A stretch of DNA of 64,000 nt from Blepharisma japonicum. Taxonomy: Eukaryota > Ciliophora > Heterotrichea > Heterotrichida > Blepharismidae. Location of the stretch: positions 40,782 through 104,781 of the forward strand of contig CATKHK010000126.1 in the NCBI GenBank assembly GCA_949751835.1. The letters are read 5' to 3'. Under the pieces are notes generated by a model. That model was given only the letters and a program-made list of their open reading frames with translations, was not told the origin of the DNA and searched no databases. Positions 15,001 through 27,007 of the stretch are shown one piece after another. A program made the translations under genes and the position numbers. Numbering within the stretch: position 1 is the first letter of the stretch; the number at the start of each line of letters is the position of its first letter.

Positions 15001-18000
15001 ACAGCCTAGCGGGAGATCATATCTTATAGTAAGATACCCGACCAAACTCAACGGAAACACTATTTTACAAGACGATTTTGGGAGAGGGTACAGTGATGGA
15101 AAACAAATCCCTTGCTTCCCTCTTACATCTTTTACGGCTGAAGACTGTTATCTAATATGGGGAAGTGGCACCTCCTCATTAGATGGTAAAATCTATATTA
15201 ATAACTATACCCCTTCACTATCTACAAGCACACAGTCTTTTTATGTTCCATGGTTAGTCAATCCAACTACCCAAGACACAATATTGCGATTAACAGTAGA
15301 ACTCTGGGAGCTAAATACTTTATTAAAGTATGAACTAATGGAATACAAAGAAATCAAATACATTTATGCTGTCCTGAGCACTACAATTTCTACCAAAAAT
15401 CCAGGCACCATAAATTATCATAACACAAATATAAACCAGCAAGGAGATATAGACTTTACATTTGTACTGCCTAATAGTCTGACAGGGACATCTGATGAAG
15501 CTGTGGTGTGGCAGCTGGCTGAGACAGTGCCTACTTGGAGTTCTAATTTGTGCCCAAGCTCTCAGACGTGTGAAGACTTGCTGTCAGAGCATGTAATAGT
15601 TATGAGACATCCTTCAGGGTCTGGGACTATTAATAACGGAGACATTATTACTCTAAATAATGTAATGAATCCTGAAGATCCTTACATGACTCAAACATGA
15701 ACCATTTGGATCTACAAAGGCTACACCATCCAAAAGAAAATCATTTATAACGCAAATATTCCATTCGTGTATCCTACCCCTAGCGATTTTAACTATGTTA
15801 CGTGAAGGTTTGCAGACTATAACGTTCCGAACCCGCTGACAAGCCGATATGACCAATACACACTGAGATTCAGAATTTCTCATACGATCTACTCAGGATA
15901 CACAATAAAATTTGTTTTCCCTACAAGTCCTTCTTCTTCTGGAACTAGCTTTGTGGTTGACCATGACTGTGACTGGATCCATGGACTCTCAGGCAGCGGC
16001 TTAAGATGTGCAGCTACGAGTTCCTCAACGATTCAATGCACTGGGTTCAATACGTACTATCCTGACTACCCAGCTATTGTGATGACCTGCATGGCTACCA
16101 ATCCTCCAGTATCTGGCACTTCTAATGATTTTGAGCTGTACGTTTATGATGCCTCATCAAACCTTGTGTACTCAGATGTATCAATACAAACATTTGTCAT
16201 AAGCTCAGCTCCAACTTTATTAAACAAATACAGTGTAGGAGGCCCTTGGAGGACCAGAGAGCCTGCTTGTGAGAACACAAACTTTGCAGATATTACTATA
16301 TATTTCACAGGCCAAAGGACTGATATTACTTATCAATTTAAGGACAGGTTCAGCTTTTCTTTGCCAACTGGAGTAAGCCTTGCTACACTTCCGACACCTG
16401 ATGGCGCTATTGAATGCACATTTAATAACATGGCAAATCAGACTCCTGGGGAGTACTGTACACTGTCTGGCAATAGAATTGATGTAGGGATTACTGACCA
16501 GCAAACACTTGTAGCAGGAACTAATTACGTGATTCATGTGTATACAAGAGATGCGACTGCAGGGCTAGGGTATAATGGATTCCAGCTGCCAACTTTCCCT
16601 GAGTGGGAAAGCTGATATGTCCAGGCTTCAGCTGGTAGTAGTGGTGAGTCTTCCAAAGTGGTGCTTGAGGACTGTCCTGTTCCTTTTACTTCTTTATCTC
16701 TGACGCCTTATTCTTATACAGTTCAAAAGTGGAATATTTATGATCTGACTTTTCAGCCTAGCAGAAATGTCCCTGTTGGCGGAGGAATTGCAATAGAATT
16801 CACCACTTATAATGAAATTGACCAAGTTTTCGACTTAGGGTTAGGCCTTAATATGGCTCCACTTGTTCCTAGCCAAGATATAAGCTGTAAGGTAGAAAGT
16901 GGGTTTGGCAGCCCATCACCAGGGACTATTAAGTGTACTGTTTACAAGTCAAGCACAGTTTCTTATAAAACTCCTGTACTAGTAACAATAACAGGTCATA
17001 CCACAGCGATTTCTTCAAGTTCTTCACATTCAATCAGACTTGTAAAGCTTTGAAACCCAATCCAGTCAACGTCTCCAATCCTCAATGAATCTCTCAGGGT
17101 CCATTTCAAGATATATTCTTTTAACACGAACACAAATTCATTTACAACTGACAGGGCCAAATACAATTTGCAGACTCTTTTGAGTGTTTATGACCCATGG
17201 GGTTCATCTATCTTAACAAATCCTTCTCCAACTATAGTAAATCCGGAGCCTCAGCCAACTACCGCAGTGACAAATACTTATTCAGTGTTCACAAGTCCAT
17301 TAATAACAAAGATTAACTTAGGCGTCACTTTAGACACGTCTACTGGTTTCGTAATTTATGAGTTTGATAATGCTTTTATTCTACCCACAACGGGATCGAC
17401 TAGTGTCAAATGTAATGGGTCTACGTCTTTGTGCGAAGTCTACAAAGAAGCACAGTGGATTGTGTGGAGAACTAACCAATCCCCGAGTGCTTCGCTTTCT
17501 ATTAGCTTCATGGACGCTGGTACTAATACTTTTAAGACACCAAATTATTATGCGACCAGCTATACTCTGTCAGCTTATATAATAGAAGCTGGGCAATGGA
17601 AAGAGGAGCATTACTTTACCAATATGAACTCATTTGCAGCTGGAACCTTAGGCGTTTCATTCTCCCATAGGCTTTCGAGCTATCATCGGCTTACGTATGA
17701 TGTCTGGACTATTACAATTACTCCATCATTAGGCTCTACCATTGTTAAGAGAATTGATATTTATTTCCCTAGCGAGTTTAGCTGAATTGATGCAACATGC
17801 AAAACGACAGGATTGACTCAGACTTCGGCAAACTCAAACCCAATCAGCTGTATTTCGGACTGTTCTCAAGAGACCTGCACAAATCATATAACAATTACAA
17901 ATTATGATCCATTATCAGCTGTTAGTACTATTTCAGTTATTATTGGTGCAATGAATCCTAAAAACGCAGTTATAACCTCCAATTTTAATATTTACTATTA

Positions 18001-21000
18001 TGCATCAACTACTGACACGACACAAATCATAGAAAAATACTCAGGAAATTCTTTGACTATTGACAACATCATCTATCCATACGATTTCTGGGTTGAACTA
18101 CCTACTCAAAGCATTTATGATAGAGGAATCCAACAAGGTGCTTATGGAGAAATTTGGATAAGAACCAGAAGCAGAGTGACACTTCCTGCAAATACTGGGT
18201 GGTATAAGGTGGTATTACCTAATAACTTTGACATAGCTGCAGCAGCTACTCCAAAATGCACTATTGTTCACACTGATGTGCCATTCCAGAACTGGCCTGA
18301 TCGATCCACTGACTATTATAACCACATTGTGGTCCCTAACTGTATATATAGTAATGGCGTACTCAACGTTATGTTCCCTGGGACAATTTTGCGTCAATTT
18401 TATGGAGTAAAATCAGGAATCTGCACATACTTAGTCCTAACAACCTATCCATCTCCAGTCTCAGGACAGTCTGGTTTCCGTGCTCCCTTACTTTCTGGCT
18501 GCTCCCAATTCCAATTTTATGCCATGGACGGTGCAACAGTCCTTGAAGAATCCATTACAAATCTCTGTATTAGTGGAAACACTCCTACAAACCTTCAGAT
18601 ATACCCAAGCACTATTGACACTAACACGAACTCCATTTACATGTTCTCCTTCATAACAAGTTCCTATGTCCCTAACTCTTATTTCTATTATTCCGGCACA
18701 TACCCAGGCCCTCAGTCTGCCATACAAATTTCTTTCGAAAGCTACCAAAGTTTCCAATTTGACTTAGCTGGGCAATATGACTCTTATATGCAGGTTTTCT
18801 GCCAACAAATAACAGGAATTTCTCCGCCTTCTGGGGAATATTTATCGTGCAAACTTACTTTGGGCTCAACGACATCTTCTCCTACGTTTACGCATTATCC
18901 AGCAATTATTACTATTACAAACTTTAATAGTATCCCACTAGGTACCCAAGTATCATTCCATTTGCCTGTCATAAGAAATCCAAGCACTAACAGTTGGGTC
19001 CCACAGATAACGGTAGGGATATATCAAGTGGATTATTTAGGTTTGAAGTCATGGATAGAAGATGAACAAACCATAGACCTTACAGCGGTGACAGCATCAA
19101 CAGCTTTATCCGTTGTTAGCGTATGCACAGCTCCTACAACCGCTTGCTGGGTTACTAATAAAGCAGTTAAATCGAGAACTATGCTTAATTTGTATTTCAA
19201 AGCACAATCAATTACTCTGAATGGAGGATCTATGATCGTGATACAGTTTCCAAGCCAGTATGAGGATATTCCTATTAGTGGGGTTAGTGCTTATATACAG
19301 AGAAACCCAGTGACCAATACAGGGACTGATACTTTTATAATACAAGGCATCACAGTGGTGACATATCCACTAGCGAAAATGGTAGCTTTGACGACCCCTT
19401 CAGGAAGCTTTATTTATGTAAATCAGGACTGTACAATTTCTCTATTGAACTTTATAAATCCGTCATATATAGACTCCTGCTCTAATTGCAAGATCAGCTA
19501 TTACTCCATTTCTCCATCACAGAAAATCGTGGACCAATACCAAACAGACGACATTTATAATATTTTTGGGTTTACCACGGTCTCTTTTTCATTAAACCCT
19601 ATCTCTTTATCCTCAGTCTTTGCAAACTCAGCTGATGTGACTCAAACCTATATATTTTCCCCTCTTTCCACTTTGGAATCAGGCTCACAGACCAAGATTG
19701 TAATCCCTTCAACTTTTCCAGACGTCTCAACTTTAACTCCAGTGCCTACCTGCTCTCTTAATATTACTGCCACTTGTGCTATTTCTTCCCACTCAGTCAT
19801 AATTTCAGGATACTCAGACATTTCTCCAGGCACAAAAGTTCAGCTTATGCTTTCTGGGACTTTAAACCCTACTTCAGCCTTGCTAACTACACAGTCTCCA
19901 AGTGGCTTTTATATACAATCCCAAAATTCTAATGGTAAACAAATAGCTTATTCTGAGTTCCCAGTTCTCCGTATCAATGGTCCAAATCCTGTCACCAGAA
20001 TCCAAGTAAAAATAATCACGACCTTCCCTAACTCCAAAGCCCTCTCTGCTTATACATTTAATATAAACTCAATGCAAGGAATTCCAAAAGGGTCTAATAT
20101 TGTCATAACTTTCCCATCAGAATACTCCTCTCTCCCTACAAATGAGCGCTGCTTTGTATCAGGAAAATTGATATCTTTTACATCCTGCTCAATAAGTGGG
20201 TTGACAATGACGATTTCTACTAATGAGGATATAGCAAGATATGAGAGCTTAAATATAACGATTCCTAATGTGCTGAACCCTACAATAACTACTCCAGACA
20301 GCAATGGAGGGCAATATACATCAGCATTTACAGTTAATACTTATTTTGCTGGACAACTTATTGATGAGATTGACCCAAGTGACACAGATTCAAAGGTTTA
20401 TATTAAAGCAGCCCCATCAAGTTTGATAATTACCCAAACTGAGCTTATGCCTCAGTCTGAAGGGGAGATGGCTTTATATTCCTTCTGGGTAACAAATCCT
20501 GTGTATATTTCCAATAATGATGACATTTCTATGATATTCCAGTTTCCTATAGAATACAGCTACCAATTGACATCTTCATATATTGACTTATTCTGCTATA
20601 GCTCTCCAGAATATGTATCTTGCAACTTAAACTTCCCTCGTATCATAGAATTCCGCACCCTTTCTCCCTATACAGTTCAGCTGACCATGCTTTTCAAGAT
20701 TTTCGCAATCACAAATCCAGTCCAAGGCACCACAAATCCAATAGGTATTTATCTATATAACAATAAAGAAAAAACCTTAATTGGCTACAACAATACTATT
20801 ACTTTTGTGACAAAGGCAATTCCTTCTATTCTCAGCATGTACTCAGTAGAATCCTCATCATTGATTACCCATACTTATGCTGACTATAAGTTTAACTTTA
20901 CTATTATAGATAAAGGTGTAGACGATGATGGTGGTATTTATGTGGATTGGCCTGGAAACTACTATAAGCTGTTTTATGAGCCGAATTATACTTGTAGCTA

Positions 21001-23032
21001 TATATATCCAACTGACCAAATTTTAACGTCCCCATCATGTCTATTTTTACTACCTACTGGGTATAGGAGAACTGCAGTTTCTATAGCTACCCCAATTCCA
21101 ACGAATTATGGAGATATGAGCATTGAGTTTAATAATGTCCCTACATTACAGCAGGAAGGCTTATCTGGCAGCTTTATTATGAGGATTTATGATAATGATA
21201 TATATGCAGTTACAGCGAGATCTTATCCAAACCTTACCCCTTACTCTAATCTATATTTCCAAAATATAGGCTACAGGATCTTTGTGAATACTACAGTAGT
21301 TTATGTCTATAAAGGAAGTTACTCCTACCCTATAAAGCTTACCTTAGAAAAGCCTTGCCAAACAGGATTGCAGGTTATCCCAAATATTGTGGAAGGAACT
21401 GTTGGAGTCGACCCTAAAATTCTATATTTCCAATATGAGTACACAAAAGTGCTTACTTTTAGAGTTTACGCCCCGATGACTTCGAATGCTACTACATATA
21501 CTTTGCACTTCGAGAAAAATGAGACTTCAACTGATCCAGCGCTTAGAGAATATAAACCAATGGTAGATATTCCTGTCATAGTATTAGACCCGAACAAAAA
21601 TATAGGGGTCTATACAGAAGATATTTCTCACATCCCTCTTTCAGGGACAAGCTTGCCTGTAAGAATGTGGCTGGATAAACCAGCATATGATGAGCTAAAC
21701 GTAACTTTATCGACATCCACCCCAGAACAGCCAGATTATGTATTTTTCAACCCAAGTGTCATTACCTTCAAAAATGGAAAGCAATCAGACTATTTTACAG
21801 TGACTTTGGTACAAGGTGCTATAAGTGGCTATATAAAGTTTACCTTATCTGGAAATGCTTCTGCTAGCTATAAGCTGATTAGACAGTCTATTACTTTCCA
21901 AACTCTTCCTTTAGATGTCTCAAGCCCGGTGGTAAAATCTGCCAGATTATATTCTATTACAAGGACTTCTGCTTCAGTTTATATTCAATCTTCTAAGGTT
22001 GGCCTAGTTCATTATATATATACAGCTGCAGGGACATCGCCTCCTATTATGCAAATGCTTGTAAATGGTGATACTATGTGGGGTGATGCTTTACAAGTAT
22101 ATGGAAAGGTCTGGACAGATATAGATAAAGGAGTCGCGATAATCCCAATGACAGGCCTTACTGATAATACTGCTTATACGCTGTATTACACTGTGCAGTC
22201 TAGGTCAAATCATACCACAGTCAATGTAGAAACTTATAATTTTAAGACCTTACCTACATATTTGCCAGCGAAATTCAGGATTTATGTGACTGCGTTATCA
22301 TCAGTCGAAGAAGTCAATGTTGGGGTTGCGAAGGCCTTAGCATTCCCATTATCAAATGTCTTGGCGACAGGAACTGATCCAGCATTAGGCATTACTAGAA
22401 GAATGTTGCTGCAAAACAGGCAGCTATATTATGAGTTTACACTGTTTGTAAACAGAGACTCTTCAATGGATAAACCAATCACGTATGTCAATAATCTTGA
22501 CAATAATATAGACAGACTCACAAAGTACGTACCCAACTTCAATACTTCTTCAACTGTTTCGGCACACTCAAGTGAATATTCTTATCTTAATGCTGAGTTT
22601 ACTAATGAAATTACAGTTGTGTCAGACGCTAATGGTACACTCAATGCATCTACAATTCTAAATGTGGCGGGAACTGTTTATGGGATTTTATTGGGATCAG
22701 ATAAAAAAGCACCAAATAGTGTTCAGATACGAAATGGATTGGACGCCCATAATGTAAAGGTAAAGCAAGGAAGGTATTCTTATATGAGTGTGGAGTATGG
22801 ACAGACAGCTTTATTGAACTTTACTGGGCTTTTGAATCATGCTGAAATGGTTTTGTATTTAACAGCTGAAAATGCACTACCTGGAAATCCTGACTTGATG
22901 GAAGATGAGTTTACGATAGCTAAATCGGTTGTGGTTGGGAGTGCATTGGACACAACTTATGTTTATGTCTTCAAATATCTCAATTCAGCTGCTTTTATAT
23001 CAATTTCAGTGATATTAATCTTAATAATCTAA
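2..23032 (+). CDS. Giant repeat-built surface protein, 5' end outside window
   Basis: One reading frame stays open from base 2 to a TAA at 23030-23032, giving at least 7,676 residues, if about sixteen in-frame TGA codons (for example 3329, 3938, 4160, 6641, 9008, 10166, 12047, 15698, 17783) are read as Trp. The start lies upstream of the window. The protein is rich in Ser, Thr, Tyr and Gly, with paired cysteines and beta-strand-like patterns typical of extracellular Ig-like folds. Modules with P-x-GG, FPxxY, CSxSG and NP(S/T) signatures recur; about twelve super-repeats end near base 21200. Two beta domains follow, then fibronectin-III-like stretches near 21920-22260 and 22660-22870. The last 17 or so residues are hydrophobic with no cytoplasmic tail, which suggests a GPI-attachment signal or a tail anchor. 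I infer a cell-surface coat, adhesion or mating-type role; no specific family name is recognised. No intron or insertion is visible. Trp is mostly TGG, unlike the receptor array. Confidence 0.85.
800..21000 (+). repeat. Diverged protein super-repeat, period about 1.78 kb, about 12 units
   Basis: A DLGxGxSDG...C-like motif recurs near 836, 2681, 4591, 6332, 8063, 9814, about 11480 (degenerate), 13297, 15071, 16831, 18771 and about 20560 (degenerate). The spacing is about 1.67-1.92 kb, roughly 590 residues. Between motifs the same order of modules can be followed: an 'IPxGGxIxIxFP ... NP' module with TYYDS-like ends, a module ending in a Cys/CSISG plus APE motif, the DLG module ending in IxNP and a DYLFV-like strand, and a more variable fourth module. 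The units are strongly diverged at nucleotide level, so this is an old protein-level repeat rather than a DNA satellite. Confidence 0.75.
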
Positions 23033-23287
23033 GCTTTTATGCTAAAATTGCATTTTAAATAATTATTTAATGTTTTAAAGTCTTAAAAAATACAATAGTA
23101 ATTTGGAATAATATATAATTATTATAATCACCCTCTCTTTGAGTGAACAATTTTTTTAATGAAAATTTTGAAGTAAATATGATCTTATGATTTAAATTAT
23201 CAATTGTTTGAAATTTAGCAATAAATAAAATACATTCAGCTCAAGAGAGTTAACTTCGATAATTTTTTCACCCTTATGGAATATTAG

Positions 23288-23446
23288 TTATTGGGTTTGT
23301 TTTTCCTCAAGAAGTTCTGTATAGAAGCAGCATTTAACTTTGGCTTTATCCAGAGGAGCTGCTCCAAGTTCATTCAAGAGGCTCAGATTTTTTCTCTCAG
23401 CACATGCTAATAATAGGGTAAGGCTAAAGATAATAATAAGGTAGAG
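23288..23446 (-). CDS. Possible small ORF or relic with hydrophobic N-terminus
   Basis: The minus strand is open for 52 codons between a TAG (23449-23447) and a TAA (23290-23288). The translation begins with a hydrophobic run (LIIIFSLTLLLACA) and continues as a charged stretch with two adjacent cysteines (KCCFYTELLEE). This resembles a small secreted peptide or the end of a decayed gene. There is no ATG in frame, so it is unsupported as a complete gene. A missing upstream exon, a frameshift or chance are all possible. Confidence 0.2.
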   Translation of the reverse strand, partial: LYLIIIFSLTLLLACAERKNLSLLNELGAAPLDKAKVKCCFYTELLEEKQTQ

Positions 23447-23799
23447 CTAAAGAAATTTTTTTTCTTCTTAATACATATGGGAAAGTTAACCCTTCGACGG
23501 AAAATACACAGGAGCTGGTTATGGTGGAGCACAGCAACGCAGCCTGCAAAGAATTTCTGTCCGGGCTACTCACTTAATTGTTTTGGGTTGCCTTATCAGC
23601 CTAATAAAAAGAGTTGGGGAAGAAATGTCCATGAATTCATGAATTTGGATTCAAAAGGGAGTTTTGATTACACTCCCTGTAGAAGAATTTGTCACATTAA
23701 TCATCTAATCATCTAATCACCTAAGTTCCAAGTTTGAAGTTTAATTAGAATAGTTAGAAATTTCATCGCTTATTTAAAAACATACATAAAAATTATTTT

Positions 23800-23838
23800 C
23801 TCCTTCCTAAAGGAGGATTCTTTCACAAAAAAGTGAAT
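23800..23838. other. Two adjacent hairpins
   Basis: CTCCTT/AAGGAG arms with a 4-base loop are followed after a few bases by TTCAC/GTGAA arms around an A-rich loop. They lie between the two converging transcription units, so they could affect 3' end formation of either gene. That role is speculative. Confidence 0.3.
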
Positions 23839-24424
23839 TTTTTAACCTTTAGGTCGCTTATGAGGGGAATGGTCAGTAGCTTTGAATTAGTAGAATTTAT
23901 GAATTAATAATTTTCAATAATCTATTTGAAAAGTTATCTGCCAAAATTAGTATAGATTTGTAATACTTGCAATAAATTTTACTCATCTAGTTCACATATT
24001 TTTTTAATAATCTAACTTTAATGACATTTTTAAGTTTTGAAAATTTCTATCAAAATGAAACCAAAAATTTAATCTATTGAATTTATAATTTTAAATACTA
24101 GCAGTTTAAATTCAAAAGAATTTAATTGAAATGGCCAATATATTGTCATTTTTACAAAAAGTATCTAAATTCTTATTTATTTTTTTGATTTTTTAAAAAT
24201 CTTCTAGAGCATTATCTAATAAATTTTGTTTATTTTTTTGAGCTTCTTCATCTTTTTCGTTTTGGCCACTTTTGACAGAAGAATATTTAACAAGTCTGCC
24301 AATCCCAGCATCTGCAATTCTGGTTGATGACAATTGAAACCGAAATAATTTAAAAATATTTTTGTCTTTCTCAGATATTAAAAGGCATGGAAGATACTTT
24401 TTTTGGTAAAATACTTAGATATTG

Positions 24425-24650
24425 AATCAGCGGCTTGATCCTTGACTATTTAGGAGCCACAAGATTTACACCACTGACCTCTCTGCGAAATATATGCAGG
24501 AGCCAAGTAGCAGCTGAGCCAATGAGACCCGCTAGATTACTGGTATCTTGGTTTTGAGCAGCCAGATAGGATGATCTATGACATCACGATTACGGAAGGA
24601 AAGGTCACTTCCTGAAATCTCTATAGCAGTAGTGACGCATATTAAATCTT
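24425..24650 (-). other. Less AT-rich replacement segment in receptor A
   Basis: Between the premature TAA after helix 8 and the surviving tail homology (from 24408), receptor A carries about 230 bases that replace the roughly 90 bases encoding helix 9 in the other copies. The segment is visibly richer in G and C than its surroundings and has no open frame. Part of it (minus strand, near 24530) weakly resembles a polymerase III A box and can form a CTGC/GCAG hairpin, but it does not fold into a convincing tRNA. Confidence 0.4.
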
Positions 24651-26414
24651 ATTAATTTTAGTTAAGATATACCACAGCAAATTCAAAATATAAGGCTAAA
24701 TGATAAAAAAATACTATATCACAATGAAGCCCTATCATAATTAAATGGCTTTTTGTATACTGAAATTATGAAATATACAAGAAACAAGGCAATGCATGAT
24801 CCTATAAAAGCATTTTGAGAAGCTGGATAAACAATTGTATATAGAATAATAAAAACCATTTGCACATAACTTTTTAGTATAGTATGAAAGGGCTGCTCTT
24901 GAAAATGGAAAGGCAAATCATTTTTTCATAAGGGTCTATAGCCAAGGCTTGTTGACATATATAAGCAAATTCCTCAGCAAGATAGAACGACATAGTAAAT
25001 ATGCTTATCTTTTCAGCAAAATGCTGAACAGTCCCTATTATGGAAACTGTTGCTAAAACTATCCCCAATACTATTTGTGCATTGAAAAGTTTGAAATAAA
25101 TTCAAACAGACTGGTAAGAATAGTGAATCGCCAATAAAAGGCAAAAAATACCTATTAAATTCGTTAATTCCTATAATTATGCAATTCTTGGAACTTTCGC
25201 CAATTTTATATTTTTTTCAAAAAACCAGGAAAAATCATGCAAAAGAAACTCCTTCAAATAATTGTAATTGATTTCAAAACGTAAAATGATTTCTTTTACT
25301 TCAACCAGTTATATTAAGGACCATAATTTTAGTCAAATCCGATAGCTGAGGGAAAAAACTATCTATTTCATCTCCTGAATACATATATTGTAGACACTCA
25401 ATAAGGATAATAATATATGAAAAAGAATCAAAAAAATTTTCTTTTTCAACCGTTATAAGTTTCTGTATTGAAAAATCAAAAATAAAGTGCGAAAATTTAA
25501 ATACAAAGCCAGTCCCAATTATTATCGGAATAGCTTCAATTGCTATCAAAATAAAATAGCCTTTTATGAACGACTGAACTTGTCTTTCTTTGAAAGGACA
25601 TTTCTGGTCTTCTCCTATAATATCGCTGGGAATATGCCCTTCAGTAGACGCCCAAAAAGATTGTTTAATTTGTAGCACAATCAACTGGCTTGGATCATAG
25701 AGTCCACAAAGGTTCATTTTTCAGGTAGAGTTAACTTGAATTAAGTTATAAATCCCCAAAACTGTTGTTAGCCTATCATTCCCATCTTGGCTAATTTGGA
25801 CTATTCCTGAACAGCCTGTAAATTTTACATCTCTCATAGCTTTTTGAGTTTTTGAGCTTTCTAAATTTATTCCTCGATTTATTAAAGAGTTTATGGCATA
25901 AATTCCAAGATATGCAGCATCATAAAATAGGCACATATTATCATAGGCAAATCCAAAGCGTGATAAAAAATTTTTTTTGATGTTTAACCCTATTTGATTC
26001 TGAAATGCTAAAGAGCTGATATAGATGAGTCCATTCATAATTTCTTTTCGTTTTTTATATGAGTCTGTATTAATCCACTTTTCATCCAAATCAGATATGC
26101 TTAGTATTTTAAAAATTCTTTTAAATAAATTAAAAGTCTTTAGCAAAAAACTAATTACTCCATCAATAGATAAAGTTAGCATTCCATCGCCTGTAATAAG
26201 AAAAATATCAGTCTCTCTCATTCCCAAATCATAAAATGCCTCAATTACATACAAAATGTCAGGCTGCTGGATTTCTAAAACGACGTATCTGCTTTTTAGG
26301 TCAATAATTTCCTGAATCATTATTTTACTTGTACCATTAAATCCTAAAGGCACAACTCGGATTTTATTTAAAATTGTTATGCCATGTGAATCCGTCTGAT
26401 TTATGAACTGGGAG

Positions 26415-26989
26415 TTGAAATCTCTTCTTCATAATAAAAATATGATGCTATTATCCTTTTTGCTTGAAAAATAGAAATCCTCCTTGGCCAAATCTTTGAT
26501 TATTAGGTTAGGCTTCACCCCATAAATTAACACCTTTATTATAGAGAGCAAGATCCCGGTTGTGAAAAGGATATTGGAATTTTATAAATAATCTCAGACT
26601 ATGAAGACTGTGACTTTTATGTTTTTTAGCAGATGAAATTAGTGCACTTAAAACTTTAAATCTTGACTAGCAGATTCAAGGCCTGAAAGTACCAATACCT
26701 GATGAGAAAAGATTGTAGAAGCAAAAGGTTTGCAAGATGAGTAATTTAATAGTATACTTAATCGCTCTTTAAACTTCCTTAAAACCGCTTTCTTAGCTTC
26801 TAATATCATTTTGTCTTTGCCAGTCATATTCTCTTGCAAATATTTTAACATTCCTGCCAGGGCTTTGACTTCCAAATTCGCATTAGCAAAGACAGAAAAG
26901 TACAAATTGCTAACTATTGCTCTAAAAAAGCAATTTAAATAAAGCCCGCTTCTTGGGTTATACAGATTAAATGATAATAATTTAATTGA
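26415..26989 (-). mobile_element. 575-bp insertion in receptor A flanked by direct repeats
   Basis: On the minus strand ATGAGGGAGAGATTTCAA (27007-26990) and ATGAAGAAGAGATTTCAA (26432-26415) flank the insert; the last eleven bases are identical. Removing one repeat plus the insert joins the receptor frame exactly (frame shift of 2 corrected by 575 bp). This fits a target-site duplication. Unlike the insertions in B, C and H it is not TA-bounded. Terminal inverted repeats were not seen. Confidence 0.55.
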
Positions 26990-27007
26990 TTGAAATCTCT
27001 CCCTCAT
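26648..27007 (-). CDS. ORF of unknown origin inside the 575-bp insertion
   Basis: A 119-codon open frame starts at the ATG created at the insertion junction and ends at TAA 26650-26648. Its second half looks like genuine coding sequence, with a Lys/Glu-rich helix-like stretch followed by a Ser/Cys-containing segment. It has no similarity to the receptor family that I can see, and I do not recognise a domain. It may be a fragment of another gene carried by the insertion, or a chance ORF. Confidence 0.3.
   Translation of the reverse strand: MRERFQSIKLLSFNLYNPRSGLYLNCFFRAIVSNLYFSVFANANLEVKALAGMLKYLQENMTGKDKMILEAKKAVLRKFKERLSILLNYSSCKPFASTIFSHQVLVLSGLESASQDLKF

Larger units (their letters stand above)
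23033..24192. other. Convergent intergenic region with decayed fragments
   Basis: This AT-rich stretch separates the 3' end of the plus-strand giant gene from the 3' remnant of receptor A on the minus strand. It contains a short minus-strand open stretch (23288-23446), a less AT-rich segment around 23480-23700 whose plus frames include short protein-like runs ended by stops, and two hairpins at 23800-23838. I see no complete gene, tRNA or clear terminator signal. The short coding-like pieces are probably relics, but I cannot name their parents. Confidence 0.5.

Noticed and set aside
218-17785. Fourteen or so separate plus-strand genes under the standard code
   Set aside because: All pieces are in the same frame and are separated only by TGA codons; the segments between them are also open and continue the same repeat pattern. 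One gene with TGA = Trp explains everything.
23477-23716. 79-codon plus-strand ORF
   Set aside because: Composition and sequence look arbitrary, and another frame over the same bases is as protein-like. It has no homology that I recognise.
24440-24600. tRNA or C/D snoRNA in the less AT-rich insert of receptor A
   Set aside because: A box-like and C-box-like words occur, but the acceptor and T stems do not pair and the C and D boxes are poor matches.
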